A DNA stretch of 64,000 bases from Bacteroidaceae bacterium (GTDB lineage Bacteria; Bacteroidota; Bacteroidia; Bacteroidales; Bacteroidaceae), in NCBI GenBank assembly GCA_024398785.1, contig JAKSIO010000003.1:1-64000 (forward strand). Reading direction: 5' to 3'. Numbering within the stretch: the stretch's first letter is position 1; the number at the start of each line of letters is the position of its first letter. The notes under the pieces were generated by a model, which had not been told where the DNA came from, did no database searches, and saw nothing but the letters and a program-made list of their open reading frames with translations. The translations under genes were made by a program, and so were the position numbers. Positions 32,486-41,912 of this stretch are shown here, in pieces.

Positions 32486-34465
32486 ATGAAACCGAATGGT
32501 CCTATATTGAAAATATTTGACAAACTGACCTTTAATCATTATACAAATGTCTATATTATCCTTTTCATAGACTTGTGTATGGGGTTTGCAGGCACGTTGC
32601 TCACTTTTTTTACAACTGATGTCATTTGCAGGAATGTTTATGGTTTCAAGTTGGCACAAGCTTGTCAGGATACCATTGTTTTATGGTATTTATCTGGTAT
32701 GACCAGTATGCTGGTAAGCATGCTTCTGCTTAAAACATACAGAGCATCAATCCGATATACAACGTTAAGAGATACTGCAAAATACACTTTGTCAGTTTTC
32801 TTAAAACTGTTATCCTCGTTTATCTTTGTACACACATTGGCATTTCCGACATATTTTGAAAACTTCTCTATGTCAGTTCTTGCCATATGGTGCATGCTTG
32901 ATTTTGTGTTCTCAGTGTCTCTTCTCATACTGGTGCGTACAAGCTTGATTTCCTGTTATGAACTGATGAAGAAAACTCGTCAGTTTCTTTTGCACAAATC
33001 TGATTCCAGAAAACGTATTCTGATATATGGAACAGATACCTGGGCAATTTCTGCTGCGGATGTACTGGAGGAATCGGAAGATTATAACCTTATGGGTTTT
33101 ATAGTTCCACAGTCCAAATCAAGCGTAAAAAGCAAAATTCTGCGCGGAAAAAGAGTGTATATATACAGAAATATTGCGGATATATCAAAACTGAAGAATG
33201 ATTTTGGTATTCAGGTGGTCTATTTCCCTTCAAATATTAACCAAGACCACTTGGGCAGTAAGTTAGCGGAGCATCTCATCAGCAATCATATGACCGCATT
33301 AGTGTCAAAGGGTATTGAAAATGCATTTACTGACAACATGTTCAAAATGCGCCAGATTAATGTTGATGATTTGCTGGAACGTGAAAAAATTACAATTTCG
33401 CGTACTGATATTTGTAACTTCTTTAAGGGACGGACAGTCATGGTAACCGGTGCAGCCGGTTCGATAGGTTCGGAAATCTGCCGTCAGTTGGCATTCTCAG
33501 GGGTAAAGTCTCTTATTCTTTATGACAATGCTGAGACTCCGATGCATAATCTGCGTCTTGAACTTGATTCTGATTGTCCGAATCTTGAGTATGTCCCAAT
33601 TATTGGAGATGTACGTCAGATAAACCGTCTGGATTATACGTTCCGTACATTCCGTCCCGATATTGTATTTCATGCTGCAGCTTACAAACATGTTCCTTTG
33701 ATGGAGGAAAATCCGACTGAGGCAATACAGGTTAATGTGTTAGGTACCCGTAATGTTGCAGATAAATGTGTTGAATACGGTGTGCGTAAGATGGTTATGA
33801 TTTCTACTGACAAGGCTGTTAATCCTACAAATATTATGGGATGTTCAAAACGTCTTGCAGAAATCTATGTACAGTCTTTAGGACAGGCAATAGAGAAAGG
33901 TCGGATAAAAGGTTCTACCAAGTTTGTAACTACCCGTTTCGGTAATGTTCTTGGAAGCAACGGCAGTGTTATTCCGCGGTTTAAGGACCAGATAGCGAAA
34001 GGCGGACCTGTTACAGTAACTCATCCTGAAATAACCCGTTTCTTTATGACTATTCCGGAAGCGTGCTGTCTTGTCCTTGAAGCGATAGTGTTGCAGACTG
34101 ACAACAAAATATGTGTATTTGATATGGGTAGACCTGTTAAAATAGCCCATTTGGCCGAACGTATGATTCGTCTTGCCGGATTTGTTCCCGGAAAAGATAT
34201 CAGCATTGTTTATACAGGATTGCGTCCTGGGGAGAAATTATATGAAGAGGTTCTTGCAAACAACGAAAATACTGTACCTACTGACAATAAGCGAATCATG
34301 ATAGCATGTGTAAGAGAATATGATTACGAACATGCGAAAAATGTGCTTGAAAAAATTGACAGGCTGGCGAAAAATCCGGATGTTTCCGATATGGTAAAAT
34401 ACATGAAGGAAGTGGTTCCTGAATTCAAGTCGGAGAACAGTGAGTTTTGTCAGTTTGATATCTGA
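32486..34465 (+). CDS. Membrane-bound nucleotide-sugar 4,6-dehydratase/epimerase (CapD/WbpM/PglF family)
   Basis: The 659-residue protein has an N-terminal region of four or five TM helices, a CoA-binding-like middle domain (about 170-290) and a C-terminal SDR domain. The NAD site is GAAGSIGSEICRQL (near 320). The catalytic region STDKAVNPTNIMGCSKR has Met in place of Tyr before the Lys, a hallmark of large membrane 4,6-dehydratases acting on UDP-GlcNAc-type sugars. It heads the plus-strand polysaccharide operon. The precise product sugar (for example a QuiNAc or bacillosamine precursor) is not predictable. Confidence 0.9.
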   Translation: MKPNGPILKIFDKLTFNHYTNVYIILFIDLCMGFAGTLLTFFTTDVICRNVYGFKLAQACQDTIVLWYLSGMTSMLVSMLLLKTYRASIRYTTLRDTAKYTLSVFLKLLSSFIFVHTLAFPTYFENFSMSVLAIWCMLDFVFSVSLLILVRTSLISCYELMKKTRQFLLHKSDSRKRILIYGTDTWAISAADVLEESEDYNLMGFIVPQSKSSVKSKILRGKRVYIYRNIADISKLKNDFGIQVVYFPSNINQDHLGSKLAEHLISNHMTALVSKGIENAFTDNMFKMRQINVDDLLEREKITISRTDICNFFKGRTVMVTGAAGSIGSEICRQLAFSGVKSLILYDNAETPMHNLRLELDSDCPNLEYVPIIGDVRQINRLDYTFRTFRPDIVFHAAAYKHVPLMEENPTEAIQVNVLGTRNVADKCVEYGVRKMVMISTDKAVNPTNIMGCSKRLAEIYVQSLGQAIEKGRIKGSTKFVTTRFGNVLGSNGSVIPRFKDQIAKGGPVTVTHPEITRFFMTIPEACCLVLEAIVLQTDNKICVFDMGRPVKIAHLAERMIRLAGFVPGKDISIVYTGLRPGEKLYEEVLANNENTVPTDNKRIMIACVREYDYEHAKNVLEKIDRLAKNPDVSDMVKYMKEVVPEFKSENSEFCQFDI

Positions 34466-34483
34466 TAACAAAAAACGATTGAT

Positions 34484-35515
34484 GTGAAAAAAATTATTCT
34501 TACTGGTGGATGTGGCTTTATCGGAAGCCATACTTGTGTAGAACTGCAGAATGCAGGATATCAGGTAGTAATTATCGACAATCTGTCCAATTCAGAATTG
34601 GCTGTTATCGATGGTATAAGCAGAATTACAGGAGTCCGTCCTACTTTTTATAACAAGGATTGTTGCGATCTTGTTGCAATGCGGACAATTTTTCAACAGG
34701 AATCCCCAATAGCCGGCATCGTTCATTTTGCAGCTTCCAAGGCAGTGAATGAATCGGTCCAGAACCCGTACAAGTACTATCGCAATAACCTGATAAGCCT
34801 GATGAACATGATGCAGATGGCTCAGGAATTCAAACTCAAGGGTTTTGTATTCTCTTCTTCATGTACAGTATATGGAGAACCTGATGAGGGTAACAATCCT
34901 GTAACAGAGAATACTCCCATTAAACCTGCAACTTCTCCTTATGGCAACACAAAACAGATTTGCGAAGAGATACTGACTGATACAATGCGTGCCGGAGCTG
35001 CGTATAAAACCATACTTTTGCGTTATTTTAACCCTATAGGTGCGCATCCAAGTTCACATATAGGCGAGCTTCCGCGTGGAGTTCCGCAGAATCTGTTGCC
35101 ATATGTATGTCAGGCTGCTGCAGGAATACGTAAAGAATTGAATGTTTTCGGAAATGATTACAATACGCCTGACGGAAGCTGTATCCGTGACTATATAGAT
35201 GTTTGTGATCTTGCAAACGCTCATGTGAAGGCTATGACACGTCTGGTAGAGGATAGACAGAAGGAACCTGTCGATGTCTTTAATCTTGGAACAGGCCATG
35301 GTGTATCTGTGCTGGAACTTGTCAGAACATTTGAACAAGCCACTGGAGTTAAAGTCCCTTACCGCATAGTAGGTCGTCGTCAGGGTGATATAGAACAGAT
35401 TTGGGGATGTGTTGACAAGGCTAATAAGGTATTGGGCTGGAGTGCTGTCAGACCATTGGCCGAGACCCTGAAGAATGCCTGGAACTGGCAAATTAAACTG
35501 AATAATAAAAATTGA
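34484..35515 (+). CDS. galE: UDP-glucose 4-epimerase
   Basis: The enzyme interconverts UDP-glucose and UDP-galactose. The 343-residue protein shows the NAD motif GGCGFIGSH, the Ser/Tyr/Lys centre SSSCTVYGEP and SPYGNTK, and FNLGTGHGVSVLEL near the end. It starts with GTG at 34484; the ATG two bases earlier is in another frame. It is 18 bp after the dehydratase and probably supplies UDP-Gal(NAc) for the glycan. Confidence 0.93.
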   Translation: MKKIILTGGCGFIGSHTCVELQNAGYQVVIIDNLSNSELAVIDGISRITGVRPTFYNKDCCDLVAMRTIFQQESPIAGIVHFAASKAVNESVQNPYKYYRNNLISLMNMMQMAQEFKLKGFVFSSSCTVYGEPDEGNNPVTENTPIKPATSPYGNTKQICEEILTDTMRAGAAYKTILLRYFNPIGAHPSSHIGELPRGVPQNLLPYVCQAAAGIRKELNVFGNDYNTPDGSCIRDYIDVCDLANAHVKAMTRLVEDRQKEPVDVFNLGTGHGVSVLELVRTFEQATGVKVPYRIVGRRQGDIEQIWGCVDKANKVLGWSAVRPLAETLKNAWNWQIKLNNKN

Positions 35516-35521
35516 TTGGAT

Positions 35522-37867
35522 ATGAAAAAAACGTTTTTGTTTTTTGGAGCGATATGCTTTTCTTTTGCGGTAATACAAGCGCAGTCCAAGGCTGAATTGG
35601 AAATGGCAATGCAGATGGCAAAGCAGGCAGGTTATTCTGACAGTCAGATCAATGCTACTTTGTCACAAATGCAAGGAAATGGAACCGGTGTGCAACAGAC
35701 CTCCCAGCAGCCAGCTCTGGAGATAAACCGTATCCCAGATGAGGCTACCCAACAGGTTGCGACTCCGGAAACATATCCATCAGTAATGCAATATGTTGTT
35801 GAAGAGCCTGCTCCACAGATTTACGGCCATTCCATATTTTCCACACCTAATCAGAATTTTGTACCCAGCTACAATATTCCTACACCTGTATCCTACCAGT
35901 TGGCAGCAGGAGATCAGATAGTGATAGACTTGTGGGGTGGAACTTCGGCAAGTTTTGCTTATACAATTTCACCGGAGGGCAGTGTGACAATTCCGAATGT
36001 GGGACCTGTCTATTTGAACGGCCAGACAATAGAATCTGCCGGAAATATTCTGAAGCAGCGTATGTCCCAGATATATTCCGGCCTTGTGGGTGATAATCCG
36101 AATACTTTCATGCGTGTAACGCTTGGCCAGTTACGCAGTCTTACCGTAAATGTTGTTGGTGATGCAGTCCGTCCCGGAGCGTACACATTACCGTCTCTGT
36201 CAACTGTATTGTCCGCATTATACATGGCCGGCGGTCCAAGTGATCTTGGAACAATCAGACAGGTTAAGGTGTTCCGTGCAGGTAAGTTGTACAAGTCTAT
36301 TGACGTTTACAGATATCTTGCAGGCGGAGATATGACAGAGAATATCCGTCTGGAGGATAATGATGTGATACGTATTGATGCATATCAGTCTCTTGTTAAA
36401 GTGTCAGGTCAGATCAAACGTCCTATGATATATGAACTGACCCATGACGAGACAGTGCAGAACCTGATAGATTATGCCGGTGGTTTTGCAAGCAAGGCAA
36501 AGACGGACAATGTGCACATTACACGTCAGAAGGGTGAACGTTTGGAAACCTTTGATGTTGCGCAGGCCCAATTCAATTCTTTTCTATTGCAGGATGGAGA
36601 TAGTGTCAGTATTACACAGAATATAGATTTTGACCGTAATCAGTTGAATATTCAGGGAGCGGTCTGGTTCCCCGGAGATTATGCAATACAGGACGGAACA
36701 ACAAAATTGTCCCAACTTATAGAAAAAGCGGGTGGTGTGCGCCAGGAAGCTTATTTGGGACAAGGTTATATCAGCCGTTATGATTCAGTCCGCAATAAAA
36801 TAGCTTTGAATTTTGAATTGCAGGATATTCTTCATGGTTTTTCTGATATAGAATTGCAGAATTTTGATACTGTGTACATATTCTCTCTTGACGACATGCG
36901 TACTGATTATTATGTCCGTACCATCGGTGCTGTCAATGCTCCAAAGGATATTCCGTACCGTAAAGGAATGACTCTGACCGATGCCATTCTTTTCAGCAAT
37001 AATTTCAAGATGGGCGCCAATCTGACGCATATTGAAATTGCACGCCGCATTATTGATGGCTCAGAGTCTTCTACTAATAGTGATACTGTTGCACATATCA
37101 TTCATGTAAATTGGATGGATCAACCGGAACTCCACAATCTGGAGTTGTCTCCTTATGACATTATTCTGGTCCGCACATCGCCAAGTTTCCATGAACAGAA
37201 AATTGTAACTGTTGAAGGTGAAGTTACTTTTGCTGGCAGTTATGTTATTGAAAGCAATATTGTGCATTTAAGTGAAATATTGGATCGTGCGGGCGGTTTT
37301 ACTCGGGATGCTTATGTGGAAGGCGCGTATATTGAGCGTGTGTTGAATGAAGACGAACGGAAAAAACTGCAGGACGCAATAGAGCAGGGAACTGCAGTGG
37401 AAACGGATACAACATTGGTCAACAAACTCAGTTCTGTAACCAGTTACCGTATAGGTATTGATATAAGAAAGGCCATATCAAATCCAGGTTCGGTAAACGA
37501 TATGATTCTGCGTGACGGAGATATTATACATATTCCTCTTATGAATTCGGTTGTGACAATTCGTGGAAACGGTGTTATTTCAGAGAATTCCGTAGTTTAT
37601 CGCAGTGATTACAAGTGGCGTGATTATGTGCGTGAAGCAGGAGGCTTCAATGTCCGTGCCGCAAAGAAAATGGTATACGTTGCTAATCCTAACGGAACAA
37701 TGAGTACAAAACACAGCAAAGGAGGCTTGAAAATTCTGCCGGGCAGTGAAATAATTGTTCCTCAGAAAGAATCCAGAGAGCGCCGTCCATTGACACCTGG
37801 AGAGGTGGTAAGTCTTGGAACAAGTGCGGTTTCTCTTGCGACTCTTGTTATGACAATGATAAAATAG
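35522..37867 (+). CDS. Polysaccharide export outer-membrane protein with multiple SLBB domains (Wza-like)
   Basis: The protein of about 781 residues starts at the ATG at 35522 with a signal peptide ending IQAQS. After a Gln-rich linker comes the poly-export motif VSYQLAAGDQIVIDLWGG, then a series of SLBB beta-grasp repeats (for example VNVVGDAVRPGAYTLPS, VSGQIKRPMIYEL, IQGAVWFPGDYAI, IGAVNAPKDIPY, VEGEVTFAGSYVI and IRGNGVISENSV). It ends in a single TM helix. It should form the outer-membrane exit pore for capsule or exopolysaccharide and is paired with the Wzz-like protein 9 bp later. Confidence 0.92.
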   Translation: MKKTFLFFGAICFSFAVIQAQSKAELEMAMQMAKQAGYSDSQINATLSQMQGNGTGVQQTSQQPALEINRIPDEATQQVATPETYPSVMQYVVEEPAPQIYGHSIFSTPNQNFVPSYNIPTPVSYQLAAGDQIVIDLWGGTSASFAYTISPEGSVTIPNVGPVYLNGQTIESAGNILKQRMSQIYSGLVGDNPNTFMRVTLGQLRSLTVNVVGDAVRPGAYTLPSLSTVLSALYMAGGPSDLGTIRQVKVFRAGKLYKSIDVYRYLAGGDMTENIRLEDNDVIRIDAYQSLVKVSGQIKRPMIYELTHDETVQNLIDYAGGFASKAKTDNVHITRQKGERLETFDVAQAQFNSFLLQDGDSVSITQNIDFDRNQLNIQGAVWFPGDYAIQDGTTKLSQLIEKAGGVRQEAYLGQGYISRYDSVRNKIALNFELQDILHGFSDIELQNFDTVYIFSLDDMRTDYYVRTIGAVNAPKDIPYRKGMTLTDAILFSNNFKMGANLTHIEIARRIIDGSESSTNSDTVAHIIHVNWMDQPELHNLELSPYDIILVRTSPSFHEQKIVTVEGEVTFAGSYVIESNIVHLSEILDRAGGFTRDAYVEGAYIERVLNEDERKKLQDAIEQGTAVETDTTLVNKLSSVTSYRIGIDIRKAISNPGSVNDMILRDGDIIHIPLMNSVVTIRGNGVISENSVVYRSDYKWRDYVREAGGFNVRAAKKMVYVANPNGTMSTKHSKGGLKILPGSEIIVPQKESRERRPLTPGEVVSLGTSAVSLATLVMTMIK

Positions 37868-37876
37868 CAGTAATAT

Positions 37877-39109
37877 ATGGAAACAACAAAGGATATTTCC
37901 AATAGAGAAACTGAACAGAGTGTGGATCTTATTGCTCTGGTCAAACGTTTGTGGTCCAAACTGGCATTTATTGCCCGCATAACCATAATATTCATGTTTG
38001 TAGGCCTTTTTGTTGCACTGTTCTCTGCAGAGGAATATACTGCAAGTACTACGTTTGTACCACAGACATCGTCTCAGTCACGTTCAAGCAGTGTATCAAA
38101 TCTTGCTGCGCTTGCCGGCATCAATCTTAACAATATGAGTGGCGGTCAGACACTGAGCCCGTTGATTTATCCGCAGTTTTTGCAGAATGTCAATTTCCAG
38201 TTGGAACTGATTAACACTCCGCTGAAGTTTGAAGATTTTTCCCAACCTATATCCTTATTGGATTATTATACAAATCCACAGTACAGCTGTAAGGCTAATG
38301 TTGTAGCTGTTGTGAAAAAATATACAATAGGCTTGCCATTCCTGATTCTAAAAGCTCTGCGTCCCAAAACAGAGTTTCCTGAAATTTCCCAACAGGACAA
38401 TTCAAACAGTCTGGTTGTTCTGTCTACAGAGGAATATGAATGTATAAAGCATGTTTTTGAGAATTGTGTTTCTGTCAACCTGAACGAAAAACAGGGGTAT
38501 ATAACTCTGACAGCCAATATGCCTGAGCGTCTTGCTGCGGCACAGTTGACTCAAGCCGCTTATGACCTGATGCAGAAATACATTGTTTCCTTCAAACTCA
38601 ACAAGGCAAAGGAACAGTTGAACTACATAAACAACGCGCTTGATTCGGCACGTGCCGATTTTGAAAACAAACAACTTGCCTATGCCAAGTTCCGCGATGC
38701 CAACCGTCTGACAACAAGTGCTGAAGCCAGTATTGAGATGGAGCGCCTGTCAAGTGAATATAATCTTGCCAATGCTACCTATACCCAATTGTCCCAACAG
38801 CAGGTGCAGGCCAACCTTCAACTTCAGGAAGATACCCCAATACTCAGTCAGGTTAAGCCGGTACAGGTACCGTACCGCCGTAGCAAGCCACAGCGTTCCA
38901 AAATGCTGGTTACGTACACTTTCCTTGGGCTGGTAATAGGCTGTGCCATGGTTCTTGGTCTGGATTGGTTGAAGAAACAGAATGTAGCTTGGCCAAAGAA
39001 ATGGAAAGGGGCCGATGCCGATCTTGCTGCCGAACCTGTTCCGGGTATTTCAAATCCGTTCAAGAAAAACTTCTGGCGTGCAGTTTTCGGTATAATCAGT
39101 TGTATATAA
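37877..39109 (+). CDS. Chain-length determinant (Wzz/PCP) family protein
   Basis: The 410-residue inner-membrane protein sets polysaccharide chain length. A first TM helix is near residues 36-55 (IARITIIFMFVGLFVALFS). A long periplasmic coiled-coil part follows (KLNKAKEQLNYINNALDSARADFENKQ), and a second TM helix near 335-355 after the Pro-rich VQVPYRRSKPQRS. No Walker motif for a tyrosine kinase is fused. The last 45 residues are an unusual cytoplasmic tail. It ends 2 bp before rfbC. Confidence 0.88.
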   Translation: METTKDISNRETEQSVDLIALVKRLWSKLAFIARITIIFMFVGLFVALFSAEEYTASTTFVPQTSSQSRSSSVSNLAALAGINLNNMSGGQTLSPLIYPQFLQNVNFQLELINTPLKFEDFSQPISLLDYYTNPQYSCKANVVAVVKKYTIGLPFLILKALRPKTEFPEISQQDNSNSLVVLSTEEYECIKHVFENCVSVNLNEKQGYITLTANMPERLAAAQLTQAAYDLMQKYIVSFKLNKAKEQLNYINNALDSARADFENKQLAYAKFRDANRLTTSAEASIEMERLSSEYNLANATYTQLSQQQVQANLQLQEDTPILSQVKPVQVPYRRSKPQRSKMLVTYTFLGLVIGCAMVLGLDWLKKQNVAWPKKWKGADADLAAEPVPGISNPFKKNFWRAVFGIISCI

Positions 39110-39111
39110 AG

Positions 39112-39669
39112 ATGGAAGTCATTCAAACAGACATTAGCGGTGTTGTTATCATAGAACCGCGTATTTTTGGTGATAGCCGCGGTTATTTCTATGAGAGTTA
39201 CAATGCAAAAGAGTTTGCAGACAAAGTTGATGCAGGCGTAACTTTTGTACAGGACAACCAGAGTTACAGCCATTACGGTGTTTTGCGCGGTCTGCATTTT
39301 CAGAAACCTCCATATGCTCAAAGCAAATTGGTGCGTGTAATTCAGGGTAGAGTGGTAGATGTCGCTGTTGACATACGTAAGGGCAGTCCGACTTACGGAA
39401 AATATGTTGCCGTTGAATTGAGCGGTGAGAATCACAGACAGCTGTTTATTCCCAGAGGTTTTGCCCATGGTTTTGTTGTTCTTAGTGAGACGGCATTGTT
39501 TCAGTATAAGTGTGACAATCTTTATCATCCCGAGAGCGAAGGAGCAATTGCATGGAATGATCCTGATATAAACATTCAGTGGCCTTGTCAGATTTCTGAC
39601 ATAGAACTTTCCGCAAAAGATTCCAACAATCCGAAATTCATTGATTTTGAAACTCCGTTTACATATTGA
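39112..39669 (+). CDS. rfbC: dTDP-4-dehydrorhamnose 3,5-epimerase
   Basis: This is the third enzyme of dTDP-L-rhamnose synthesis. The 185-residue cupin starts at the ATG at 39112 (MEVIQTDISGVVIIEP). Conserved parts are DSRGYFYESYN, the catalytic-His region VLRGLHFQKPPYAQSKLVRV and FIPRGFAHGF. A longer reading frame upstream overlaps the Wzz gene and is rejected. rfbD follows after 3 bp. Confidence 0.95.
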   Translation: MEVIQTDISGVVIIEPRIFGDSRGYFYESYNAKEFADKVDAGVTFVQDNQSYSHYGVLRGLHFQKPPYAQSKLVRVIQGRVVDVAVDIRKGSPTYGKYVAVELSGENHRQLFIPRGFAHGFVVLSETALFQYKCDNLYHPESEGAIAWNDPDINIQWPCQISDIELSAKDSNNPKFIDFETPFTY

Positions 39670-39672
39670 AAA

Positions 39673-40542
39673 ATGAATATACTTGTTACAGGCTCAAACG
39701 GACAATTGGGAAATGAACTCCGAATTGTTTCAGATAAATCAGAACATACTTTCATCTTTACTGATATTGTCCAGCAACCCGGTGTTGATACAATAATATT
39801 GGATATAACCAATTTTGCCGACATTCAGCGTATTGTTGCTGAATATCACATTGATGCAATTATCAATTGTGCTGCATATACAAATGTTGAAAAGGCGGAG
39901 GATGACTCTGAACTTGCCGAACGGCTCAATTCACTGGCTCCAAAATTTCTGGCACAGGCAATGCATCAGGTAGGAGGTATACTGATTCATATCAGTACAG
40001 ATTATGTGTTTGGTAAGGAACCGTACAATACTCCATGTAAAGAGGAACAGCAAGGTACTCCTACAGGTGTTTACGGACTTACTAAATTACATGGGGAGCA
40101 GAATATTATTGCCAGCGGCTGCAATTATGTTATAATTCGTACTGCTTGGCTGTATTCTGAATTCGGCAAAAATTTTGTAAAAACAATTCTGAACAGTATT
40201 TCTTCCAAGCCGGAGATAAAAGTTGTTTTTGACCAGGTCGGAACACCTACATACGCATTTGATTTGGCTCAAGTTATTATGAGAATCGTTGAGAATCCTG
40301 TATGTGGAATTTATCACTATTCAAATCAAGGGGTCTGCAGTTGGTATGATTTTGCAAAAATGATAGCTGAATTGTCGGGGAATGCAACTTGCAGAATAGA
40401 GCCATGCCACAGTGCAGAATTCCCAAGTAAAGTGGTCAGACCTTCTTATTCTGTTTTGGATAAATCAAAAATAATCAAAACATACGGTCTTGAAATTCCT
40501 TATTGGGTAGATTCATTAAAACGTTGTCTGCAGAATGGATAA
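39673..40542 (+). CDS. rfbD: dTDP-4-dehydrorhamnose reductase
   Basis: The last step of dTDP-L-rhamnose synthesis, NAD(P)H-dependent. The 289-residue SDR protein has GSNGQLGNEL, the ISTDYVFG motif and the catalytic YGLTKLHGE. It directly follows rfbC. Its last codons overlap the ATG of the UpxY-like gene by 8 nt. Confidence 0.95.
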   Translation: MNILVTGSNGQLGNELRIVSDKSEHTFIFTDIVQQPGVDTIILDITNFADIQRIVAEYHIDAIINCAAYTNVEKAEDDSELAERLNSLAPKFLAQAMHQVGGILIHISTDYVFGKEPYNTPCKEEQQGTPTGVYGLTKLHGEQNIIASGCNYVIIRTAWLYSEFGKNFVKTILNSISSKPEIKVVFDQVGTPTYAFDLAQVIMRIVENPVCGIYHYSNQGVCSWYDFAKMIAELSGNATCRIEPCHSAEFPSKVVRPSYSVLDKSKIIKTYGLEIPYWVDSLKRCLQNG

Positions 40543-41029
40543 TAAATCCAACTGGTATGCATTTAAAGTCCATAGCCAAGGTGCTTTGAATCTGTTCAGA
40601 GAATATGCGCTTCGTTCCGGTCAGGAAACCTTTGAAGCAATTCAGGATGGACAGGTGTTGATTCCTAATCTGATATTTGTATTTTGCACTCTGCAATGGG
40701 CAATAGAAGCGCGCAATAATACATTATTCCAGTTATATGCCTACTGTATTCCCGGTACAAATACTCCGGCAGTAATAAGAACCTCAGATATGAATAATTT
40801 CAGATTGGTGCTTTTAACCGGTTCCAAACTGGAACCTGTTGAAAATGTTGAGTTGAAGGCTGGCGATATGGCTCGTGTAATAGAAGGACCTTTCAAGGGA
40901 ATAGAGGGTTATATAGCCCGTGTGCGTAATGCTAAACGTCTTATTATTTCGCTTGAAAATGTTGGTGCATTTTCAACACAGTATATTCCGAAAGACTGGT
41001 GTAGGAAACTTAAACAAGACAATATATGA
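40535..41029 (+). CDS. UpxY-family NusG-like transcription antiterminator
   Basis: The 164-residue protein has the NGN domain (WYAFKVHSQGALNLFREYAL to about 100) and a C-terminal KOW-type region (KAGDMARVIEGPFKGIEGYIARVRNAKRLIISL). UpxY proteins, known from Bacteroides capsule loci, let polymerase read through the leader of their own locus. They are normally the first gene. Here the gene sits seventh, inside the operon, with 8-nt and 4-nt overlaps on both sides, and no UpxZ is next to it. It may act on the downstream glycan genes or elsewhere. Confidence 0.85.
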   Translation: MDNKSNWYAFKVHSQGALNLFREYALRSGQETFEAIQDGQVLIPNLIFVFCTLQWAIEARNNTLFQLYAYCIPGTNTPAVIRTSDMNNFRLVLLTGSKLEPVENVELKAGDMARVIEGPFKGIEGYIARVRNAKRLIISLENVGAFSTQYIPKDWCRKLKQDNI

Positions 41030-41889
41030 AAGACAAGTACGGCTCCATAATAATCTGCAGTATAGTACGCAATGCGGCACGCGGTTTGCGACAGAATATA
41101 CCGGCAATGAAATGGCTGGTCAGACATTTCAATTCGTACAAGGTGGTTGTTTTTGAGAATGACAGCACCGATAATACCAAGCATCTGTTGCAGAAATGGC
41201 ATGATTCTGATCCTGAAAATGTACATGTTTTTATGAAGGACCTTCACGTGGCCCCTACAATTCCGACAGAGTGTACTTCTACATTCGGTCCCGGTTATTC
41301 ACATGAACGTATTTCCAAGATGGTAGATTACCGCAACCAGTATATGGACTATGTTTCGGCTCAGGGTTGGACAGCGGATTATCTTATGGTTATTGACCTT
41401 GATGTGGGGCATATCAGCCGTCGCGGAATGCTGTCCTGTTTTAACCAACCATTCGAGTGGGATGCGATTACCGCTTTCGGTTGGGGACTTGACCTGAATC
41501 TGAAGATAATCTATATTGATAACTATCCTGCAGTATTACCATCAGACCAACATCTGTCAAGGACAAAAAGGTATCACTCGTATATGACCCATTATTGTGC
41601 AGAGCAACGCAAACTGTCAAAGACTCCGTTTCCTATGTTTTCGGCTTATGGAGGTGCGGCAATATATAAGTTTGATAGAGTTGCCCATTTGCGTTATCAG
41701 TTGCTTTATAATAAGGATGATTTTGTTGAATGCCTGTGCGAACATGAGACTCTGCATATACAGATGGACGCAGAAGGTCATAATTTAACCTATGTCAATC
41801 CGCGTTTCATGATAAAATATTTCACTGAAACACTTAATACGTGGTATTATTATTTCAAGTGTGTAATCCGCCGCAAATGGAACAATTGA
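41026..41889 (+). CDS. Putative GT-A type glycosyltransferase, CMT1/GT69- or Anp1/GT62-like
   Basis: The 287-residue soluble protein has a GT-A look: IIICSIVRNAARGL at the N-terminus, VFENDSTDNTKHLL (NDST, 45-48) and the metal motif DLDV (124-127), followed by AITAFGWG and a terminal CEHETLH. The pattern recalls fungal alpha-mannosyltransferase families GT69/GT62 more than GT2. This is pattern memory and not a search result. It is coupled by ATGA to the UpxY-like gene and probably adds a sugar to the envelope glycan. It is convergent with the GT2 gene at 41913. Confidence 0.65.
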   Translation: MKDKYGSIIICSIVRNAARGLRQNIPAMKWLVRHFNSYKVVVFENDSTDNTKHLLQKWHDSDPENVHVFMKDLHVAPTIPTECTSTFGPGYSHERISKMVDYRNQYMDYVSAQGWTADYLMVIDLDVGHISRRGMLSCFNQPFEWDAITAFGWGLDLNLKIIYIDNYPAVLPSDQHLSRTKRYHSYMTHYCAEQRKLSKTPFPMFSAYGGAAIYKFDRVAHLRYQLLYNKDDFVECLCEHETLHIQMDAEGHNLTYVNPRFMIKYFTETLNTWYYYFKCVIRRKWNN

Positions 41890-41912
41890 CAAACGCTGAT
41901 GTGGCTGTGCAC

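Noticed and set aside
32387..32659. Longer N-terminus for menG (91 extra codons)
   Set aside because: It would run through the divergent gene start and the -7 box at 32408; family N-terminus begins at 32386.
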